DNA from: Bailinhaonella thermotolerans
GTDB lineage: Bacteria > Actinomycetota > Actinomycetes > Streptosporangiales > Streptosporangiaceae
Assembly (NCBI RefSeq): GCF_003594875.1
Contig: NZ_QZEY01000004.1
Coordinates: 186,001 to 250,000 of the forward strand
Direction of reading: 5' to 3'
DNA: 64,000 bases
Shown: positions 41,866 to 49,598 of the stretch, piece by piece
Layout of the letters: each line of letters opens with the position of its first letter
Position numbering within the stretch: position 1 is the first letter of the stretch
Translations under genes and position numbers: made by a program
The notes under the pieces: generated by a model
Database searches by the model: none
Told to the model about the DNA's origin: nothing
The model's input: the letters and a program-made list of their open reading frames with translations, nothing else

Positions 41866-42054
41866 ATGGGTGATGTCGTCGGCGACTGGTGGTACTGCCT
41901 CAGGCACATGCGGGTCGAGCACGGCCCCGGGTGCCCGAACAAGGACCGCCTCGGCCCCTACGAGACCGAGGCGGAGGCCGCGAACGCGATGCGGACGGCG
42001 GCCGAGCGTAACGAGGCGTGGCGGGAGCAGGACAAAGAGTGGAATGAGGACTAA
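41866..42054 (+). CDS. Small conserved hypothetical protein (62 aa)
   Basis: The ATG at 41866 has good spacing to GGGAGG (41851-41856); an ATG at 41857 is directly adjacent to it and so less likely. The product has DWWYCLRHMRVEHGPGCPNK, with two Cys and two His that could bind a metal, then a helix (ETEAEAANAMRTAAERNEAW). The same kind of short protein occurs widely in actinomycetes as far as I recall, without known function. It is divergent from map and followed by a hairpin. Confidence 0.75.
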   Translation: MGDVVGDWWYCLRHMRVEHGPGCPNKDRLGPYETEAEAANAMRTAAERNEAWREQDKEWNED

Positions 42055-42066
42055 CCTCGTGTAGCA

Positions 42067-42083
42067 CCGGCTCCCGGAGCCGG
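42067..42083 (+). terminator. Small hairpin after the 62-aa protein gene
   Basis: CCGGCTC-CCG-GAGCCGG is a perfect 7-bp stem with a 3-base loop, 12 bp after the stop codon. Confidence 0.55.
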
Positions 42084-42114
42084 TCCCAGCACGGGCCCGA
42101 GCGGGGAGGTTACG

Positions 42115-42507
42115 GTGAGCCGCACGGCGCAGCGCCGCGGTGAGATCGACGAGCGTCCGCGCGCCTTCTCGGCCGGCGAGCGCCGCATCGCCGAGCTTCT
42201 CGCCGCGGAGGGCCGCACCGTCGTCGCCGTGGCCGCCGACCCCGGCGCGCCCTCCCGCGCCGACGCCCTGGTGGACGGCGTCCCCACGGCCTTCGAGTCG
42301 CTGGTGCCCGGCGCGACCGCCGCCGTGGTGCGCACCGCCCTGAGCCGGGCCGCCCGCCACGCCGCGCACGCCGTCCTCGACGCCCGCCGCACCGGGCTCT
42401 CGGGCGCCGCGGCCCGGTCCGCGATCACCCGCTTCCGGGCCGCCCCGCACAGCGAGCGGCTGGTCTCGGCGCGCGTGGTCGGCGACAACTTCGACCTCGC
42501 CGGCTGA
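42115..42507 (+). CDS. Solitary CdiA C-terminal-like (BECR-fold) domain protein
   Basis: A 130-residue protein, GTG 42115 after GGGGAGG (42103-42109). The core (RIAELLAAEGRTVVAVAADP, then APSRADALVDGVPTAFESL, then VLDARRTGLSGAAARSAITR) has the order of CdiA-CT-type tRNase toxins: N-terminal helix, 'D..VDG...EFK' active region, and 'iDaR.sGl' helix. In my memory of that family the active segment reads T-E-F-K, while here it reads T-A-F-E (Ala59, Glu61), so the active site may be altered. There is no signal sequence, filamentous repeat or secretion gene, and no certain immunity gene. Function therefore remains open. Confidence 0.6.
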   Translation: MSRTAQRRGEIDERPRAFSAGERRIAELLAAEGRTVVAVAADPGAPSRADALVDGVPTAFESLVPGATAAVVRTALSRAARHAAHAVLDARRTGLSGAAARSAITRFRAAPHSERLVSARVVGDNFDLAG

Positions 42508-42520
42508 TCGCCGCGCCGGG

Positions 42521-42766
42521 TCACACGGGCCGGTCGCGGGCCGCGCGGAGCCGGGCGAGCATGGCCAGGCCGATGACGACCCAGATCGCGTTCACGGCGG
42601 CGGACGGCCAGGCGGCCTGACGCGCGGCGTTCACGCCCAGCGCCAGGCTGCCCAGCAGGTTGAGGAGCTGGAACCCCGCCCCGTCGCCGTCCATGCGCCG
42701 CATCGACACCAGCGCGTACGCCAGCAGCAGCGCCCCGGCCCCCGCCCAGGCCAGGACGTCGATCAC
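42521..42766 (-). CDS. Small membrane protein, CBU_0592-like
   Basis: An 81-residue protein with three membrane helices (DVLAWAGAGALLLAYALVSM, LLNLLGSLALGVNAARQ, AVNAIWVVIGLAMLARL). The 'LNLLGS' and 'N(A/T)IW..IGL' features match the CBU_0592 family, whose role is unknown. GTG 42766 overlaps the stop of the cyclase gene (GTGA) and has GGAGG in front, so the two genes are translationally coupled. Confidence 0.75.
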   Translation of the reverse strand: MIDVLAWAGAGALLLAYALVSMRRMDGDGAGFQLLNLLGSLALGVNAARQAAWPSAAVNAIWVVIGLAMLARLRAARDRPV

Positions 42767-43422
42767 GCCGGGACCTCCGCGTACGCCCGCACCGGGAACG
42801 TGCCCAGGCCCTCGATCCGCGGCGGGGCGGCGTGGAACCGGTACCCCTCGTCGGGCAGGCCGCCCAGGCCCGTCATGTGCTCCACGATCACGACGCCCGC
42901 GCCGAGCAGCGTGGTGTGGACCGGCCGCTCCCCGGTGTCGGTGGCGTCGATGTTGAGCGTGTCCACGCCCACGAGCGCGACGCCGCGCTCCACGAGCCAC
43001 CGCGCCGCCTCCCCGGTGACGTACGGGTGCCCGGACAGGTACTCCGGCGTGCCCCAGTGCCGGTCCCACCCCGTGTGGATCAGTACGGCGGCGCCCGAGA
43101 GGTCGGCGTCCTCCAGCGCCTTGAACCGCTCGACCCCGACGTGCGGCAGGCCCTCGGCGCGCACGGTGTGACCGGGCAGGCCGGCGAGCCGGTCCAGGGA
43201 GACGGCGGCGAGGTCGGCGCCGCCCTCGTACCGGTGGAACGGCGTGTCCAGGTACGTCCCGGTGTTCCCCACCAGGCTGATCCGGCCCAGGTGGAACTCG
43301 GTCCCGGCGGCGTACACCCCGCGGGAGTCCTCGCGGCTCAGGTGATCGGTGATCTCGGGGCCGGGGATGCCGGGATAGGTGGTCATGCCGTCGGTGATCG
43401 GGTGGCTCAGCTCGATGAACAT
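42763..43422 (-). CDS. Cyclase family protein (kynurenine-formamidase-like) with altered metal motif
   Basis: A 219-residue member of the PF04199 cyclase/amidohydrolase family. The N-terminus MFIELSHPITDGMTTYPGIP and the late GVDTLNIDATDTGERPVH are typical. The usual metal motif HxGTHxDxPxH reads NTGTYLDTPFH here (Asn and Tyr for the first two His). A subset of this family has such a variant, so it may use another metal arrangement or substrate. It is divergent from a LysR regulator with a TTAC-N11-GTAA box in between and coupled to the small membrane protein gene. Confidence 0.88.
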   Translation of the reverse strand: MFIELSHPITDGMTTYPGIPGPEITDHLSREDSRGVYAAGTEFHLGRISLVGNTGTYLDTPFHRYEGGADLAAVSLDRLAGLPGHTVRAEGLPHVGVERFKALEDADLSGAAVLIHTGWDRHWGTPEYLSGHPYVTGEAARWLVERGVALVGVDTLNIDATDTGERPVHTTLLGAGVVIVEHMTGLGGLPDEGYRFHAAPPRIEGLGTFPVRAYAEVPA

Positions 43423-43465
43423 GCGTCCAGAGTGGTGTGCAGCCGAGCTTCAACGCAATCTCGCT

Positions 43466-43484
43466 TTACTTCATCACGCCGTAA
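43466..43484. promoter_or_regulatory. LysR-type box TTAC-N11-GTAA
   Basis: This perfect T-N11-A element with 4-bp arms lies 13 bp before the LysR start and 44 bp from the cyclase start. It is where a LysR protein typically binds to control itself and the divergent gene. Confidence 0.65.
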
Positions 43485-43496
43485 GCTCTGCTGAAC

Positions 43497-44405
43497 ATGG
43501 ACATCGACCCCCGCCGTCTGCGCGTGCTGCACGAGGTCGCCCGCCGTGGCGGCGTGGTCCGGGCCGCCGCCGCGCTGCACCTCACGCCGTCCGCGGTCTC
43601 CCAGCAGCTCGCCCGGCTGGAACGCGAGGTGGGCCTGCGGCTGCTCGACCGCTCCGGCGGCCGGGCCGGGCTGACCCCGGCCGGTCGCGTGCTGGCCGCC
43701 CGCGCCGCCCGGGTCGAGGAGGAACTGGCCGAGGCCCGCCGCGAGCTGCAGCGCTTCACCGGCGTGCTGGAGGGGCCGGTCGTGGTCGGCGCGTTCATGA
43801 CCGCGATTCGCCACCTGCTGGTGCCCGCGTTCCGCGCGCTGGCCGTACGGCATGAGCGCATCGCGCCCACGGTGCGCGAGGTGGAGGGGGAGGCCGCGCT
43901 GCGCGAGCTGCGGCTCGGCGGCCTCGACCTGCTGATCACCGAGCGGGACGCGAGCCCGCTGCCGCCCGCCGACCTGCTGGCGGTGCGCGTCCACGACGAT
44001 GAGTACCGCGTCGTGGCCCCGCCCGGCCGTCCCGTCCCGCGCACGGTGGCCGAGCTGGCGGACCTGCCCTGGGTGGCGGGCTCGCCGGGGGAGGCGTCCG
44101 GGCAGGCCCTCGACCGGCTGGCCCGCGCCCACGGCTTCACCCCGCGCCGCGTGCACTACTGCACGGAGTTCCCGGCGGTGTTCGCGCTGGTGGCGGCGGG
44201 GCACGGGGTGGCCATCGCCCCTTCGCTCGCGCTGCTCGACGTCGCGGAGGGGGAGGTCGCCGTCTCCCCGATCCGGGGCATCGGGACCCGCAGGATCGAG
44301 GCCCTCACCCGGCCCTCGCGGACCCGGGGGTCCACGCCCGACCCCATCCCCGCCGCCGTGATCGCCGCGCTCCGCGACGCCGCCGGGGCCCTGCCCGCCG
44401 CCTGA
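43497..44405 (+). CDS. LysR family transcriptional regulator
   Basis: A 302-residue regulator. The N-terminal HTH (LRVLHEVARRGGVVRAAAAL, then HLTPSAVSQQLARLEREVGL) is followed by a linker helix and a periplasmic-binding-type effector domain (VVVGAFMTAIRHLLVPAFRA to the end). Its likely target is the divergent cyclase/small membrane protein operon, through the T-N11-A box. The effector is probably the substrate or product of the cyclase (inference). Confidence 0.92.
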   Translation: MDIDPRRLRVLHEVARRGGVVRAAAALHLTPSAVSQQLARLEREVGLRLLDRSGGRAGLTPAGRVLAARAARVEEELAEARRELQRFTGVLEGPVVVGAFMTAIRHLLVPAFRALAVRHERIAPTVREVEGEAALRELRLGGLDLLITERDASPLPPADLLAVRVHDDEYRVVAPPGRPVPRTVAELADLPWVAGSPGEASGQALDRLARAHGFTPRRVHYCTEFPAVFALVAAGHGVAIAPSLALLDVAEGEVAVSPIRGIGTRRIEALTRPSRTRGSTPDPIPAAVIAALRDAAGALPAA

Positions 44406-44451
44406 CTCCCGGCCCGCCCCGGCGACCCCTCGCGGGGCCGGGGGAGGAGGG

Positions 44452-45033
44452 TCAGTCGGTGAGGCGGGGGCCGCTGAGCGTGTCCAGGAGGCGGGCCAGG
44501 CGGTCGCGGAGGGTGGGGCGGCGGGCCTCCTCGCCGGCGGCGCGGCTGACCAGGTGCTGGGCGCCGTCGAAGGTGAGCAGGGACTCCCCGGGGGCGACGC
44601 GGAGGGCGTCGTGGGCGAGGTCCTCCAGCTCGGGGTCGCCGCCGTCGAGGGCGAGGATCGTGGCGCCGGTGCGGCGGGCGTCGTGGACGCGTTCGAGCAG
44701 CGGGTCGGGGGACTTGGTCTCGGCGACGACGAACAGGGTCTCGCCGCGGCGGGCCTCCTCCAGGCGGTCGAGGCCGACGCGCAGGTGCGGCGGGGCGCCC
44801 GGGGGCGGCGACCAGCGCACGAGGGTGGGCCGGAGCTGCGCCAGCCCGCTGAACCGGCTCTCGTCGTCGAGGTGGGCGGCCAGGTGCCAGGGCTCGTCGT
44901 CGGGCGTGCCGACGACGAGCAGGCCGCCGGGGGACCGGGTGGCCCGGATGGCCCGGCCCAGGTCACGGGTGCGCTCCACCCACTCGGTCGAGGCGAGCGC
45001 CTCCCTCAGGAAACTGACTGCGGCCGCGTCCAT
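44452..45033 (-). CDS. Hypothetical protein, possible SIS-like fold
   Basis: A 193-residue soluble protein. The second half (LFVVAETKSPDPLLERVHDA, then RRTGATILALDGGDPELEDL) reads like a sugar-isomerase (SIS) Rossmann-type segment, where 'ak..Ga.viai......l...ad' is usual. The first half (VSFLREALASTEWVERTRDL) is helical. No catalytic residues can be assigned. It is convergent with LysR and upstream of nothing obvious. Confidence 0.6.
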   Translation of the reverse strand: MDAAAVSFLREALASTEWVERTRDLGRAIRATRSPGGLLVVGTPDDEPWHLAAHLDDESRFSGLAQLRPTLVRWSPPPGAPPHLRVGLDRLEEARRGETLFVVAETKSPDPLLERVHDARRTGATILALDGGDPELEDLAHDALRVAPGESLLTFDGAQHLVSRAAGEEARRPTLRDRLARLLDTLSGPRLTD

Positions 45034-45124
45034 GCCTCCATCGTGCCCGTCATCGCCGCCGGGCGCGGGCAGGTCGGCGCAATCCGCGGGGCCTGCCGGC
45101 GGAGCGCGGGGAATGGGTCCCGAA

Positions 45125-45137
45125 TTCGCTGAGAGCG
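45125..45137. promoter_or_regulatory. ClgR-like box TTCGC-N5-GCG
   Basis: TTCGCTGAGAGCG fits the CGC-N5-GCG core of the ClgR operator known to control clp genes in actinobacteria. It lies about 210 bp upstream of the first ClpP start. The ClgR or PopR gene is not in the window. Confidence 0.5.
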
Positions 45138-45161
45138 TATATGCCCAAGGCGAAATCGGTT

Positions 45162-45176
45162 GCGGAACAAATCCGC
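45162..45176. promoter_or_regulatory. Inverted repeat GCGGA-N5-TCCGC upstream of the ClpP pair
   Basis: A perfect 5-bp inverted repeat about 170 bp before the first ClpP gene. It may be a second regulator site; the binding protein is unknown. Confidence 0.4.
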
Positions 45177-45344
45177 CCGGACCTGAGTTCGTGCTTTCCG
45201 AATAACGTCTCCATGAATGCGCCGTCAGCGAAAGCGCGTCGCACTCCGCACGTCAGGGGGCTAACGTCACGAATACACGGAGGGCCGCTTTTCGCCGTAG
45301 GGCCCTCCGGACGAATGGCACATAAGAGAGTCAGGTGAGTGTTC

Positions 45345-45974
45345 ATGCGTTCCCCGCACGGCTTCGACGTGTCCGCCTCGGCCCCCGCCGAGGTGTTCCC
45401 CGGGCAGCTCGCCGATTCGCTGAGCCAGCGGCTGCTGCGCGAGCACATCGTCTTCCTGGGCCAGGAGGTGGACGACAAGATCGCCAACCGGATCAGCTCC
45501 GAGCTGCTGCTGCTCGCCGCGGAGGACTCCAAGCGCGACATCTTCCTCTACATCAACTCGCCGGGCGGCTCGGTGTACTCCGGGATGGCGATCTACGACG
45601 TCATGCAGTACATCCCCAACGACGTGGCCACGGTCGCGATGGGATTCGCCGGATCCATGGCGCAGGTGCTGCTCACCGCCGGGGCCCCGGGCAAGCGCTA
45701 CGCCCTGCCGCACTCGCGGATCATGATGCACCAGCCGTCTGGCGGACTCGGGGGCACCGCCTCCGACATCGCCATCCAGGCCGAGCAGATGTTGTACGCC
45801 AAGCAGATGCTCTCCGAGCGCATCGCCCACCACTCGGGCCAGGCGGTGGAGCAGATCAAGGCCGACTGGGACCGCGACCGCTGGTTCACCGCCGAGGAGG
45901 CGAGGGACTACGGTCTGATCGACCACGTCGTGCAGAGCGCGCGCTCCGTCCAGTCCGCGGGCCCGGTCTCCTGA
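45345..45974 (+). CDS. ClpP-family protease subunit (first of a pair)
   Basis: A 209-residue serine protease subunit. Catalytic residues are Ser104 ([11 protein letters not shown]), His129 (MMHQPS) and Asp178 (RDRWFT). The nucleophile context reads FAGSM rather than the usual QAASM, which marks an atypical branch. ATG 45345 is chosen for its spacing to AGGTGAG. The product should form a heteromeric ring with the ClpP subunit encoded 43 bp downstream. No clpX or tig gene follows, so this looks like the second, clpP3/clpP4-like actinomycete pair and not the primary one (inference). Confidence 0.9.
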   Translation: MRSPHGFDVSASAPAEVFPGQLADSLSQRLLREHIVFLGQEVDDKIANRISSELLLLAAEDSKRDIFLYINSPGGSVYSGMAIYDVMQYIPNDVATVAMGFAGSMAQVLLTAGAPGKRYALPHSRIMMHQPSGGLGGTASDIAIQAEQMLYAKQMLSERIAHHSGQAVEQIKADWDRDRWFTAEEARDYGLIDHVVQSARSVQSAGPVS

Positions 45975-46017
45975 CGCCCCGCGAAACCGTCCGCAGCAGC
46001 CCCCCGACATCGAAGGC

Positions 46018-46668
46018 ATGACCATGATGAACGAGATGAACCCGGCCCCCACCGGCCGTTACGTCGTCCCCTCCTTCGTCGAGCGCACGTCCTACGGCGT
46101 CAAGGAGATGAGCCCCTACAACAAGCTGTTCGAGGAGCGCATCATCTTCCTCGGCGCGCCGATCGACGACACGTCGGCCAATGACGTCATGGCCCAGCTC
46201 CTGACGCTGGAGTCGATCGACCCCGACCGCGACGTGCAGCTCTACATCAACTCGCCGGGCGGCTCGTTCACGGCGATGACCGCGATCTACGACACGATGA
46301 AGTTCATCCGGCCCGAGATCCAGACCGTGGTGCTCGGCCAGGCCGCCTCGGCCGCCGCGATCCTGCTCGCCGCCGGCACCCCCGGCAAGCGGTTCGCGCT
46401 CCCGCACTCGCGCGTGCTGATCCACCAGCCCGCGATGGAGAGCGCGTACGGCCAGTCCAGCGACATGGAGATCCAGGCCGCCGAGGTCCTGCGCATGCGC
46501 GACCTGCTGGAGGCCATGATCTCCGAGCACTCCGGCCAGTCCCGCGAGCAGGTCCGCCGCGACATCGAGCGCGACAAGATCCTCACCGCCGACGAGGCCA
46601 AGGCGTACGGCATCATCGACGAGGTCTTCGCCTCCCGCAAGCGCCACCCGGCCATCGCCGCCGCCTGA
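46018..46668 (+). CDS. ClpP-family protease subunit (second of a pair)
   Basis: A 216-residue protease subunit with a canonical triad: Ser111 ([14 protein letters not shown]), His136 (LIHQPAM) and Asp186 (RDKILT). The N-terminal extension ([20 protein letters not shown]) resembles actinobacterial ClpP2/ClpP4. The start could also be ATG 46024, which is better spaced from GAAGG. It forms an operon with the preceding ClpP gene. A short GCCGTACGGC repeat (46704-46713) follows the stop. Confidence 0.93.
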   Translation: MTMMNEMNPAPTGRYVVPSFVERTSYGVKEMSPYNKLFEERIIFLGAPIDDTSANDVMAQLLTLESIDPDRDVQLYINSPGGSFTAMTAIYDTMKFIRPEIQTVVLGQAASAAAILLAAGTPGKRFALPHSRVLIHQPAMESAYGQSSDMEIQAAEVLRMRDLLEAMISEHSGQSREQVRRDIERDKILTADEAKAYGIIDEVFASRKRHPAIAAA

Positions 46669-46777
46669 GACCCCGTCACGGCGCCGCCCGCGCGGGGGGC
46701 GGCGCCGTACGGCCGCCCGGGGGACTTGACCCTCCCCGGGGCGGGGGAGCGGAGGGGGGCCTGGCATGATCTGGGGC

Positions 46778-47464
46778 ATGGCTGACCAGAGGGCTCCCCA
46801 CGATCTCCCGGACGTCTCCGGGCTCACCATCGGCATCCTCGGCGGGACCGGCGACCAGGGCAAGGGCCTGGCGCGGCGTCTCGCGATGGCCGGGCACACC
46901 GTGCTGATCGGCTCCCGCGACGCCGCTCGCGCGGCGGCCGCCGCCGAGAGCCTGGGCGGGGACCTCCCCGTCAGCGGCGCCGACAACGCCGCCGTGGCCA
47001 CGCGGGCCGACGTGGTGATCGTCGCGGTGCCGTGGGACGGCCACCGGGCGACGCTGGAGTCGCTGCGCGCCGAGCTCGCCGGCAAGATCGTCGTGGACTG
47101 CGTGAACCCGCTGGGCTTCGACAAGCAGGGGGCCTACGCCCTGCCCGTCGAGGAGGGCAGCGCCGCCCAGCAGGCCGCGGCCGTGCTCCCCGACAGCCGC
47201 GTGGTGGCCGCGTTCCACCACGTGTCCGCGGTGCTCCTGCTCGACCCCGACGTGGCCGAGATGGACCTGGACGTCCTCGTGCTGGGCGACGACCGCGAGG
47301 CCACCGACACCGTGCAGGCCCTCGCGTCCCGCATCCCGGGCATGCGCGGCGTGTACGGCGGGCGCCTGCGCAACGCCCACCAGATCGAGGCCCTCACCGC
47401 CAACCTGATCTCCGTGAACCGCCGCTACAAGGCGCACGCGGGCCTGCGGATCACCGACGTCTGA
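46778..47464 (+). CDS. NADPH:F420 oxidoreductase
   Basis: A 228-residue enzyme that moves hydride between NADPH and coenzyme F420. The NADP-binding start LTIGILGGTGDQGKGLARRL and the segments TVLIGSRDAARA and VIVAVPWDGH match the npdG/fno family (TIGR01915). FHHVSAVLLLDPD and GRLRNAHQIEALTANLISVN are also conserved. ATG 46778 starts MADQRAP; an in-frame ATG at 46766 is possible. It would supply F420H2 for LLM-class enzymes such as that at 38925. Confidence 0.92.
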   Translation: MADQRAPHDLPDVSGLTIGILGGTGDQGKGLARRLAMAGHTVLIGSRDAARAAAAAESLGGDLPVSGADNAAVATRADVVIVAVPWDGHRATLESLRAELAGKIVVDCVNPLGFDKQGAYALPVEEGSAAQQAAAVLPDSRVVAAFHHVSAVLLLDPDVAEMDLDVLVLGDDREATDTVQALASRIPGMRGVYGGRLRNAHQIEALTANLISVNRRYKAHAGLRITDV

Positions 47465-47493
47465 GCCGCGGGGCGTCTCGGCGCCCTCCTTCG

Positions 47494-47533
47494 CGCGCCC
47501 CGGCCGCGCGCGGGCCGTCGTGCCCGGGGCGCG
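47494..47533. terminator. Terminator hairpin between convergent genes
   Basis: CGCGCCCCGG (47494-47503) and CCGGGGCGCG (47524-47533) form a perfect 10-bp stem between the F420 reductase and proline iminopeptidase genes. Confidence 0.65.
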
Positions 47534-47560
47534 GCGCCTGCCGTACCCCGGGACGGAAGG

Positions 47561-48517
47561 TCAGGGGCGGAAGCGGTCGGTGGCCTCGATGACCTTGGAC
47601 AGGATGCCGGGCTCGGCGCCGCTGTGCCCCGCGTCCTCCACGATGTGGAAGTCGGCTTCCGGCCAGGCGCGGTGCAGTTCGAAGGCGGCGTCGATCGGGG
47701 TCTTCATGTCGTACCGCCCGTTGACGATGACCGCCGGGATGTGCCGGATCCGGTCCACGTCCCGCACGAGCTGGTCCTCTTCGAGGAAGCACCCCTGCGA
47801 GACGTAGTGCTGCTCGATGCGCGCGAACGCCAGCAGGTCGCGGTCGGTGAGCGGCGGCGGCTCGGCGGGCAGCAGCGTGTTCGCCGCCAGCTCCCACCCG
47901 GCCCACGCGCGCGCGGCCGGGACGTGCACGGCCGGGTCCGGGTCGGACAGGCGCCGGCCGTACGCCGCGAGCAGGTCGCCGCGCTCGTCCTCCGGGATGT
48001 GGTCGCGGAAGCGCGCCCACTCGGCGGGGAACAGCATCGCCGCGCCGCTCGCCGTGAACCCCCACGTGTCGTCGGCGGGCCGGGCCAGGTAGACCCCGCG
48101 CAGCACCAGCTCGGTCACCCGCTCCGGGTGCCGTTCGGCGTACGCCAGGGCCAGCGTGACGCCCCACGAGCCGCCGAACACCTGCCAGCGGTCCACGCCG
48201 AGGTGCTCGCGGAGCCGTTCGACGTCCGCCACCAGGTGCCAGGTGGTGTTGGCCGCGAGGGAGACCCCGGGATCGCCCGCGTTCGGCGTGCTGCGGCCGC
48301 AGTTGCGCTGGTCGAACAGGATGATCCGGTACGCCCGCGGATCGAACAGGCGGCGGTGGACGGGGAGCAGGCCGCCGCCGGGACCGCCGTGCAGGAACAC
48401 CACGGGTTTGCCCGCCGGGTTCCCGCAGACCTCCCAATAGATCAGGTTTCCGCCCCCGACATCCAGCATTCCCGAGTCATAGGGGTCGATCGGAGGGTAG
48501 AACGTCTTGTGGTCCAT
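47561..48517 (-). CDS. pip: Proline iminopeptidase
   Basis: A 318-residue alpha/beta-hydrolase (EC 3.4.11.5) that releases N-terminal proline from peptides. Visible motifs are the oxyanion site VVFLHGGPGGG, FDQRNCGRSTPN, the nucleophile elbow GGSWG (Ser117), the acid in NGRYDMKTP and the His in DAGHSGAEPG. The start MDHKTFYPPIDPYDSGMLDV is typical of the family, and length fits. It is a single gene with its own terminator. Confidence 0.95.
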   Translation of the reverse strand: MDHKTFYPPIDPYDSGMLDVGGGNLIYWEVCGNPAGKPVVFLHGGPGGGLLPVHRRLFDPRAYRIILFDQRNCGRSTPNAGDPGVSLAANTTWHLVADVERLREHLGVDRWQVFGGSWGVTLALAYAERHPERVTELVLRGVYLARPADDTWGFTASGAAMLFPAEWARFRDHIPEDERGDLLAAYGRRLSDPDPAVHVPAARAWAGWELAANTLLPAEPPPLTDRDLLAFARIEQHYVSQGCFLEEDQLVRDVDRIRHIPAVIVNGRYDMKTPIDAAFELHRAWPEADFHIVEDAGHSGAEPGILSKVIEATDRFRP

Positions 48518-48569
48518 ACCTAACAGTCCTACGGGATGACCTCATCGCCCGCGCGCCCGATGCCCCGCC

Positions 48570-49550
48570 TCATATGGGGATGCAGAGCCAGGCATCGGAC
48601 TCCCCGGGAATGTACGGCGAGTCGCGGCGCTTGGCGATGACCGCGGGCAGGCCGCGTTCGCGGGCGGCGGCGCGGACGGCCGCGCCCTCGCCGGGGAAGC
48701 TCGGCGCGGTCTGCCAGCGGGCGCCGCCGATCCCGAGCTCTTCCAGCAGGGATCGGCGGCGATCGAACGGCTCGGCCAGCAGCGCCCGCCCCTCGGCGTA
48801 CAGCAGGTCGAAGACGACGTACACCTCGACGCCCTCCACCTCGGCGATCACGCCGTCCAGCAGCGCGGACCGGCTGCCCAGCTCCCCGCCGAGGGGGCGC
48901 AGCCACCGCTCGGTGATGTCCTCCCCGGCCGGGTCGCGCAGCGTCAGCCGCCCGCCCTCGACGGCCGCGAGTCCCCGCCGCCCCTCCCAGGCGAACTCGA
49001 AGGCGTACCTGCCGGGGTTCCGGGGCAGCCGCGCCCGCCGCACCGGCGTCATGGGGGACACCCCGGCCGGCATGGGCTCCCAGCCGGGCGCGGGGCCGTC
49101 CATCCGGTGGATCATCCAGTTCTTCCCGCGGGTCCGGAACAGCACGTAGCGTCCCTCGGAGCGCTCCCCGTGCAGCACGAACTTGACCTCGCGGTCGCTC
49201 CACTTCTCGGTCTCGTACGTCCCCCGGTCCCAGATGCGGACCTGGCCCCCGCCGTACTCCCCGGCCGGGATCTCCCCCTCGAACGAGGCGTACTCCATCG
49301 GGTGGTCCTCGGTGTGCACCGCCAGGTGGTTGACCTTGGGGTCCGGCGGCAACCCCTTGGGCACGGCCCACGACACGAGCACCCCGTCCCGTTCGAGCCG
49401 CAGGTCCCAGTGCAGCGCACGCGCGTGGTGCTCCTGGATCACGAAGGTGTCCCCGCGCCCCGGCCTACCCCGCTGCCGGGGGACCGGCTCGGGCGTCTTC
49501 TCCGGATCCCGCTTCCGCCGATAATCCACCAGTCTGTCCGCCACCCCCAT
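48570..49550 (-). CDS. LigD-type 3'-phosphoesterase fused to an inactivated ATP-ligase domain
   Basis: A 326-residue protein. Residues 33-150 are a DNA-ligase-D phosphoesterase domain (FVIQEHHARALHWDLRLERD with His42, His48 and Asp50; HTEDHPMEY; GEYGGGQVRIWDRGTYE), which trims 3' ends during nonhomologous end joining. Residues 180-326 align with an ATP-dependent ligase adenylation domain (FDLLYAEGRALLAEPFDRRR and VIAKRRDSPYIPGESDAWL). However, the KxDG nucleotide-attack motif reads AWEG (Ala187 for Lys, Glu189 for Asp), and a late Lys is Cys (WLCIPI). Adenylation is thus not expected. No Ku or polymerase gene is adjacent. The dead domain may serve DNA binding or partner contacts (inference). 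Confidence 0.88.
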   Translation of the reverse strand: MGVADRLVDYRRKRDPEKTPEPVPRQRGRPGRGDTFVIQEHHARALHWDLRLERDGVLVSWAVPKGLPPDPKVNHLAVHTEDHPMEYASFEGEIPAGEYGGGQVRIWDRGTYETEKWSDREVKFVLHGERSEGRYVLFRTRGKNWMIHRMDGPAPGWEPMPAGVSPMTPVRRARLPRNPGRYAFEFAWEGRRGLAAVEGGRLTLRDPAGEDITERWLRPLGGELGSRSALLDGVIAEVEGVEVYVVFDLLYAEGRALLAEPFDRRRSLLEELGIGGARWQTAPSFPGEGAAVRAAARERGLPAVIAKRRDSPYIPGESDAWLCIPI

Positions 49551-49598
49551 CCCATACCCCCAAACCCCCCGCCTCTGCCCGGGCCCCGGCGGCCCCGG

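Larger units (their letters stand above)
45034..45344. promoter_or_regulatory. 311-bp upstream region of the ClpP pair
   Basis: This region has lower GC than its surroundings and no convincing gene. It contains a ClgR-like box and a second inverted repeat (listed separately), so it is probably an extended regulatory region. Confidence 0.5.

Noticed and set aside
42115-42507. Idea of a complete contact-dependent inhibition or toxin-antitoxin locus
   Set aside because: There is no CdiB, filamentous repeat, secretion signal or certain immunity gene, and the active-site segment seems altered.
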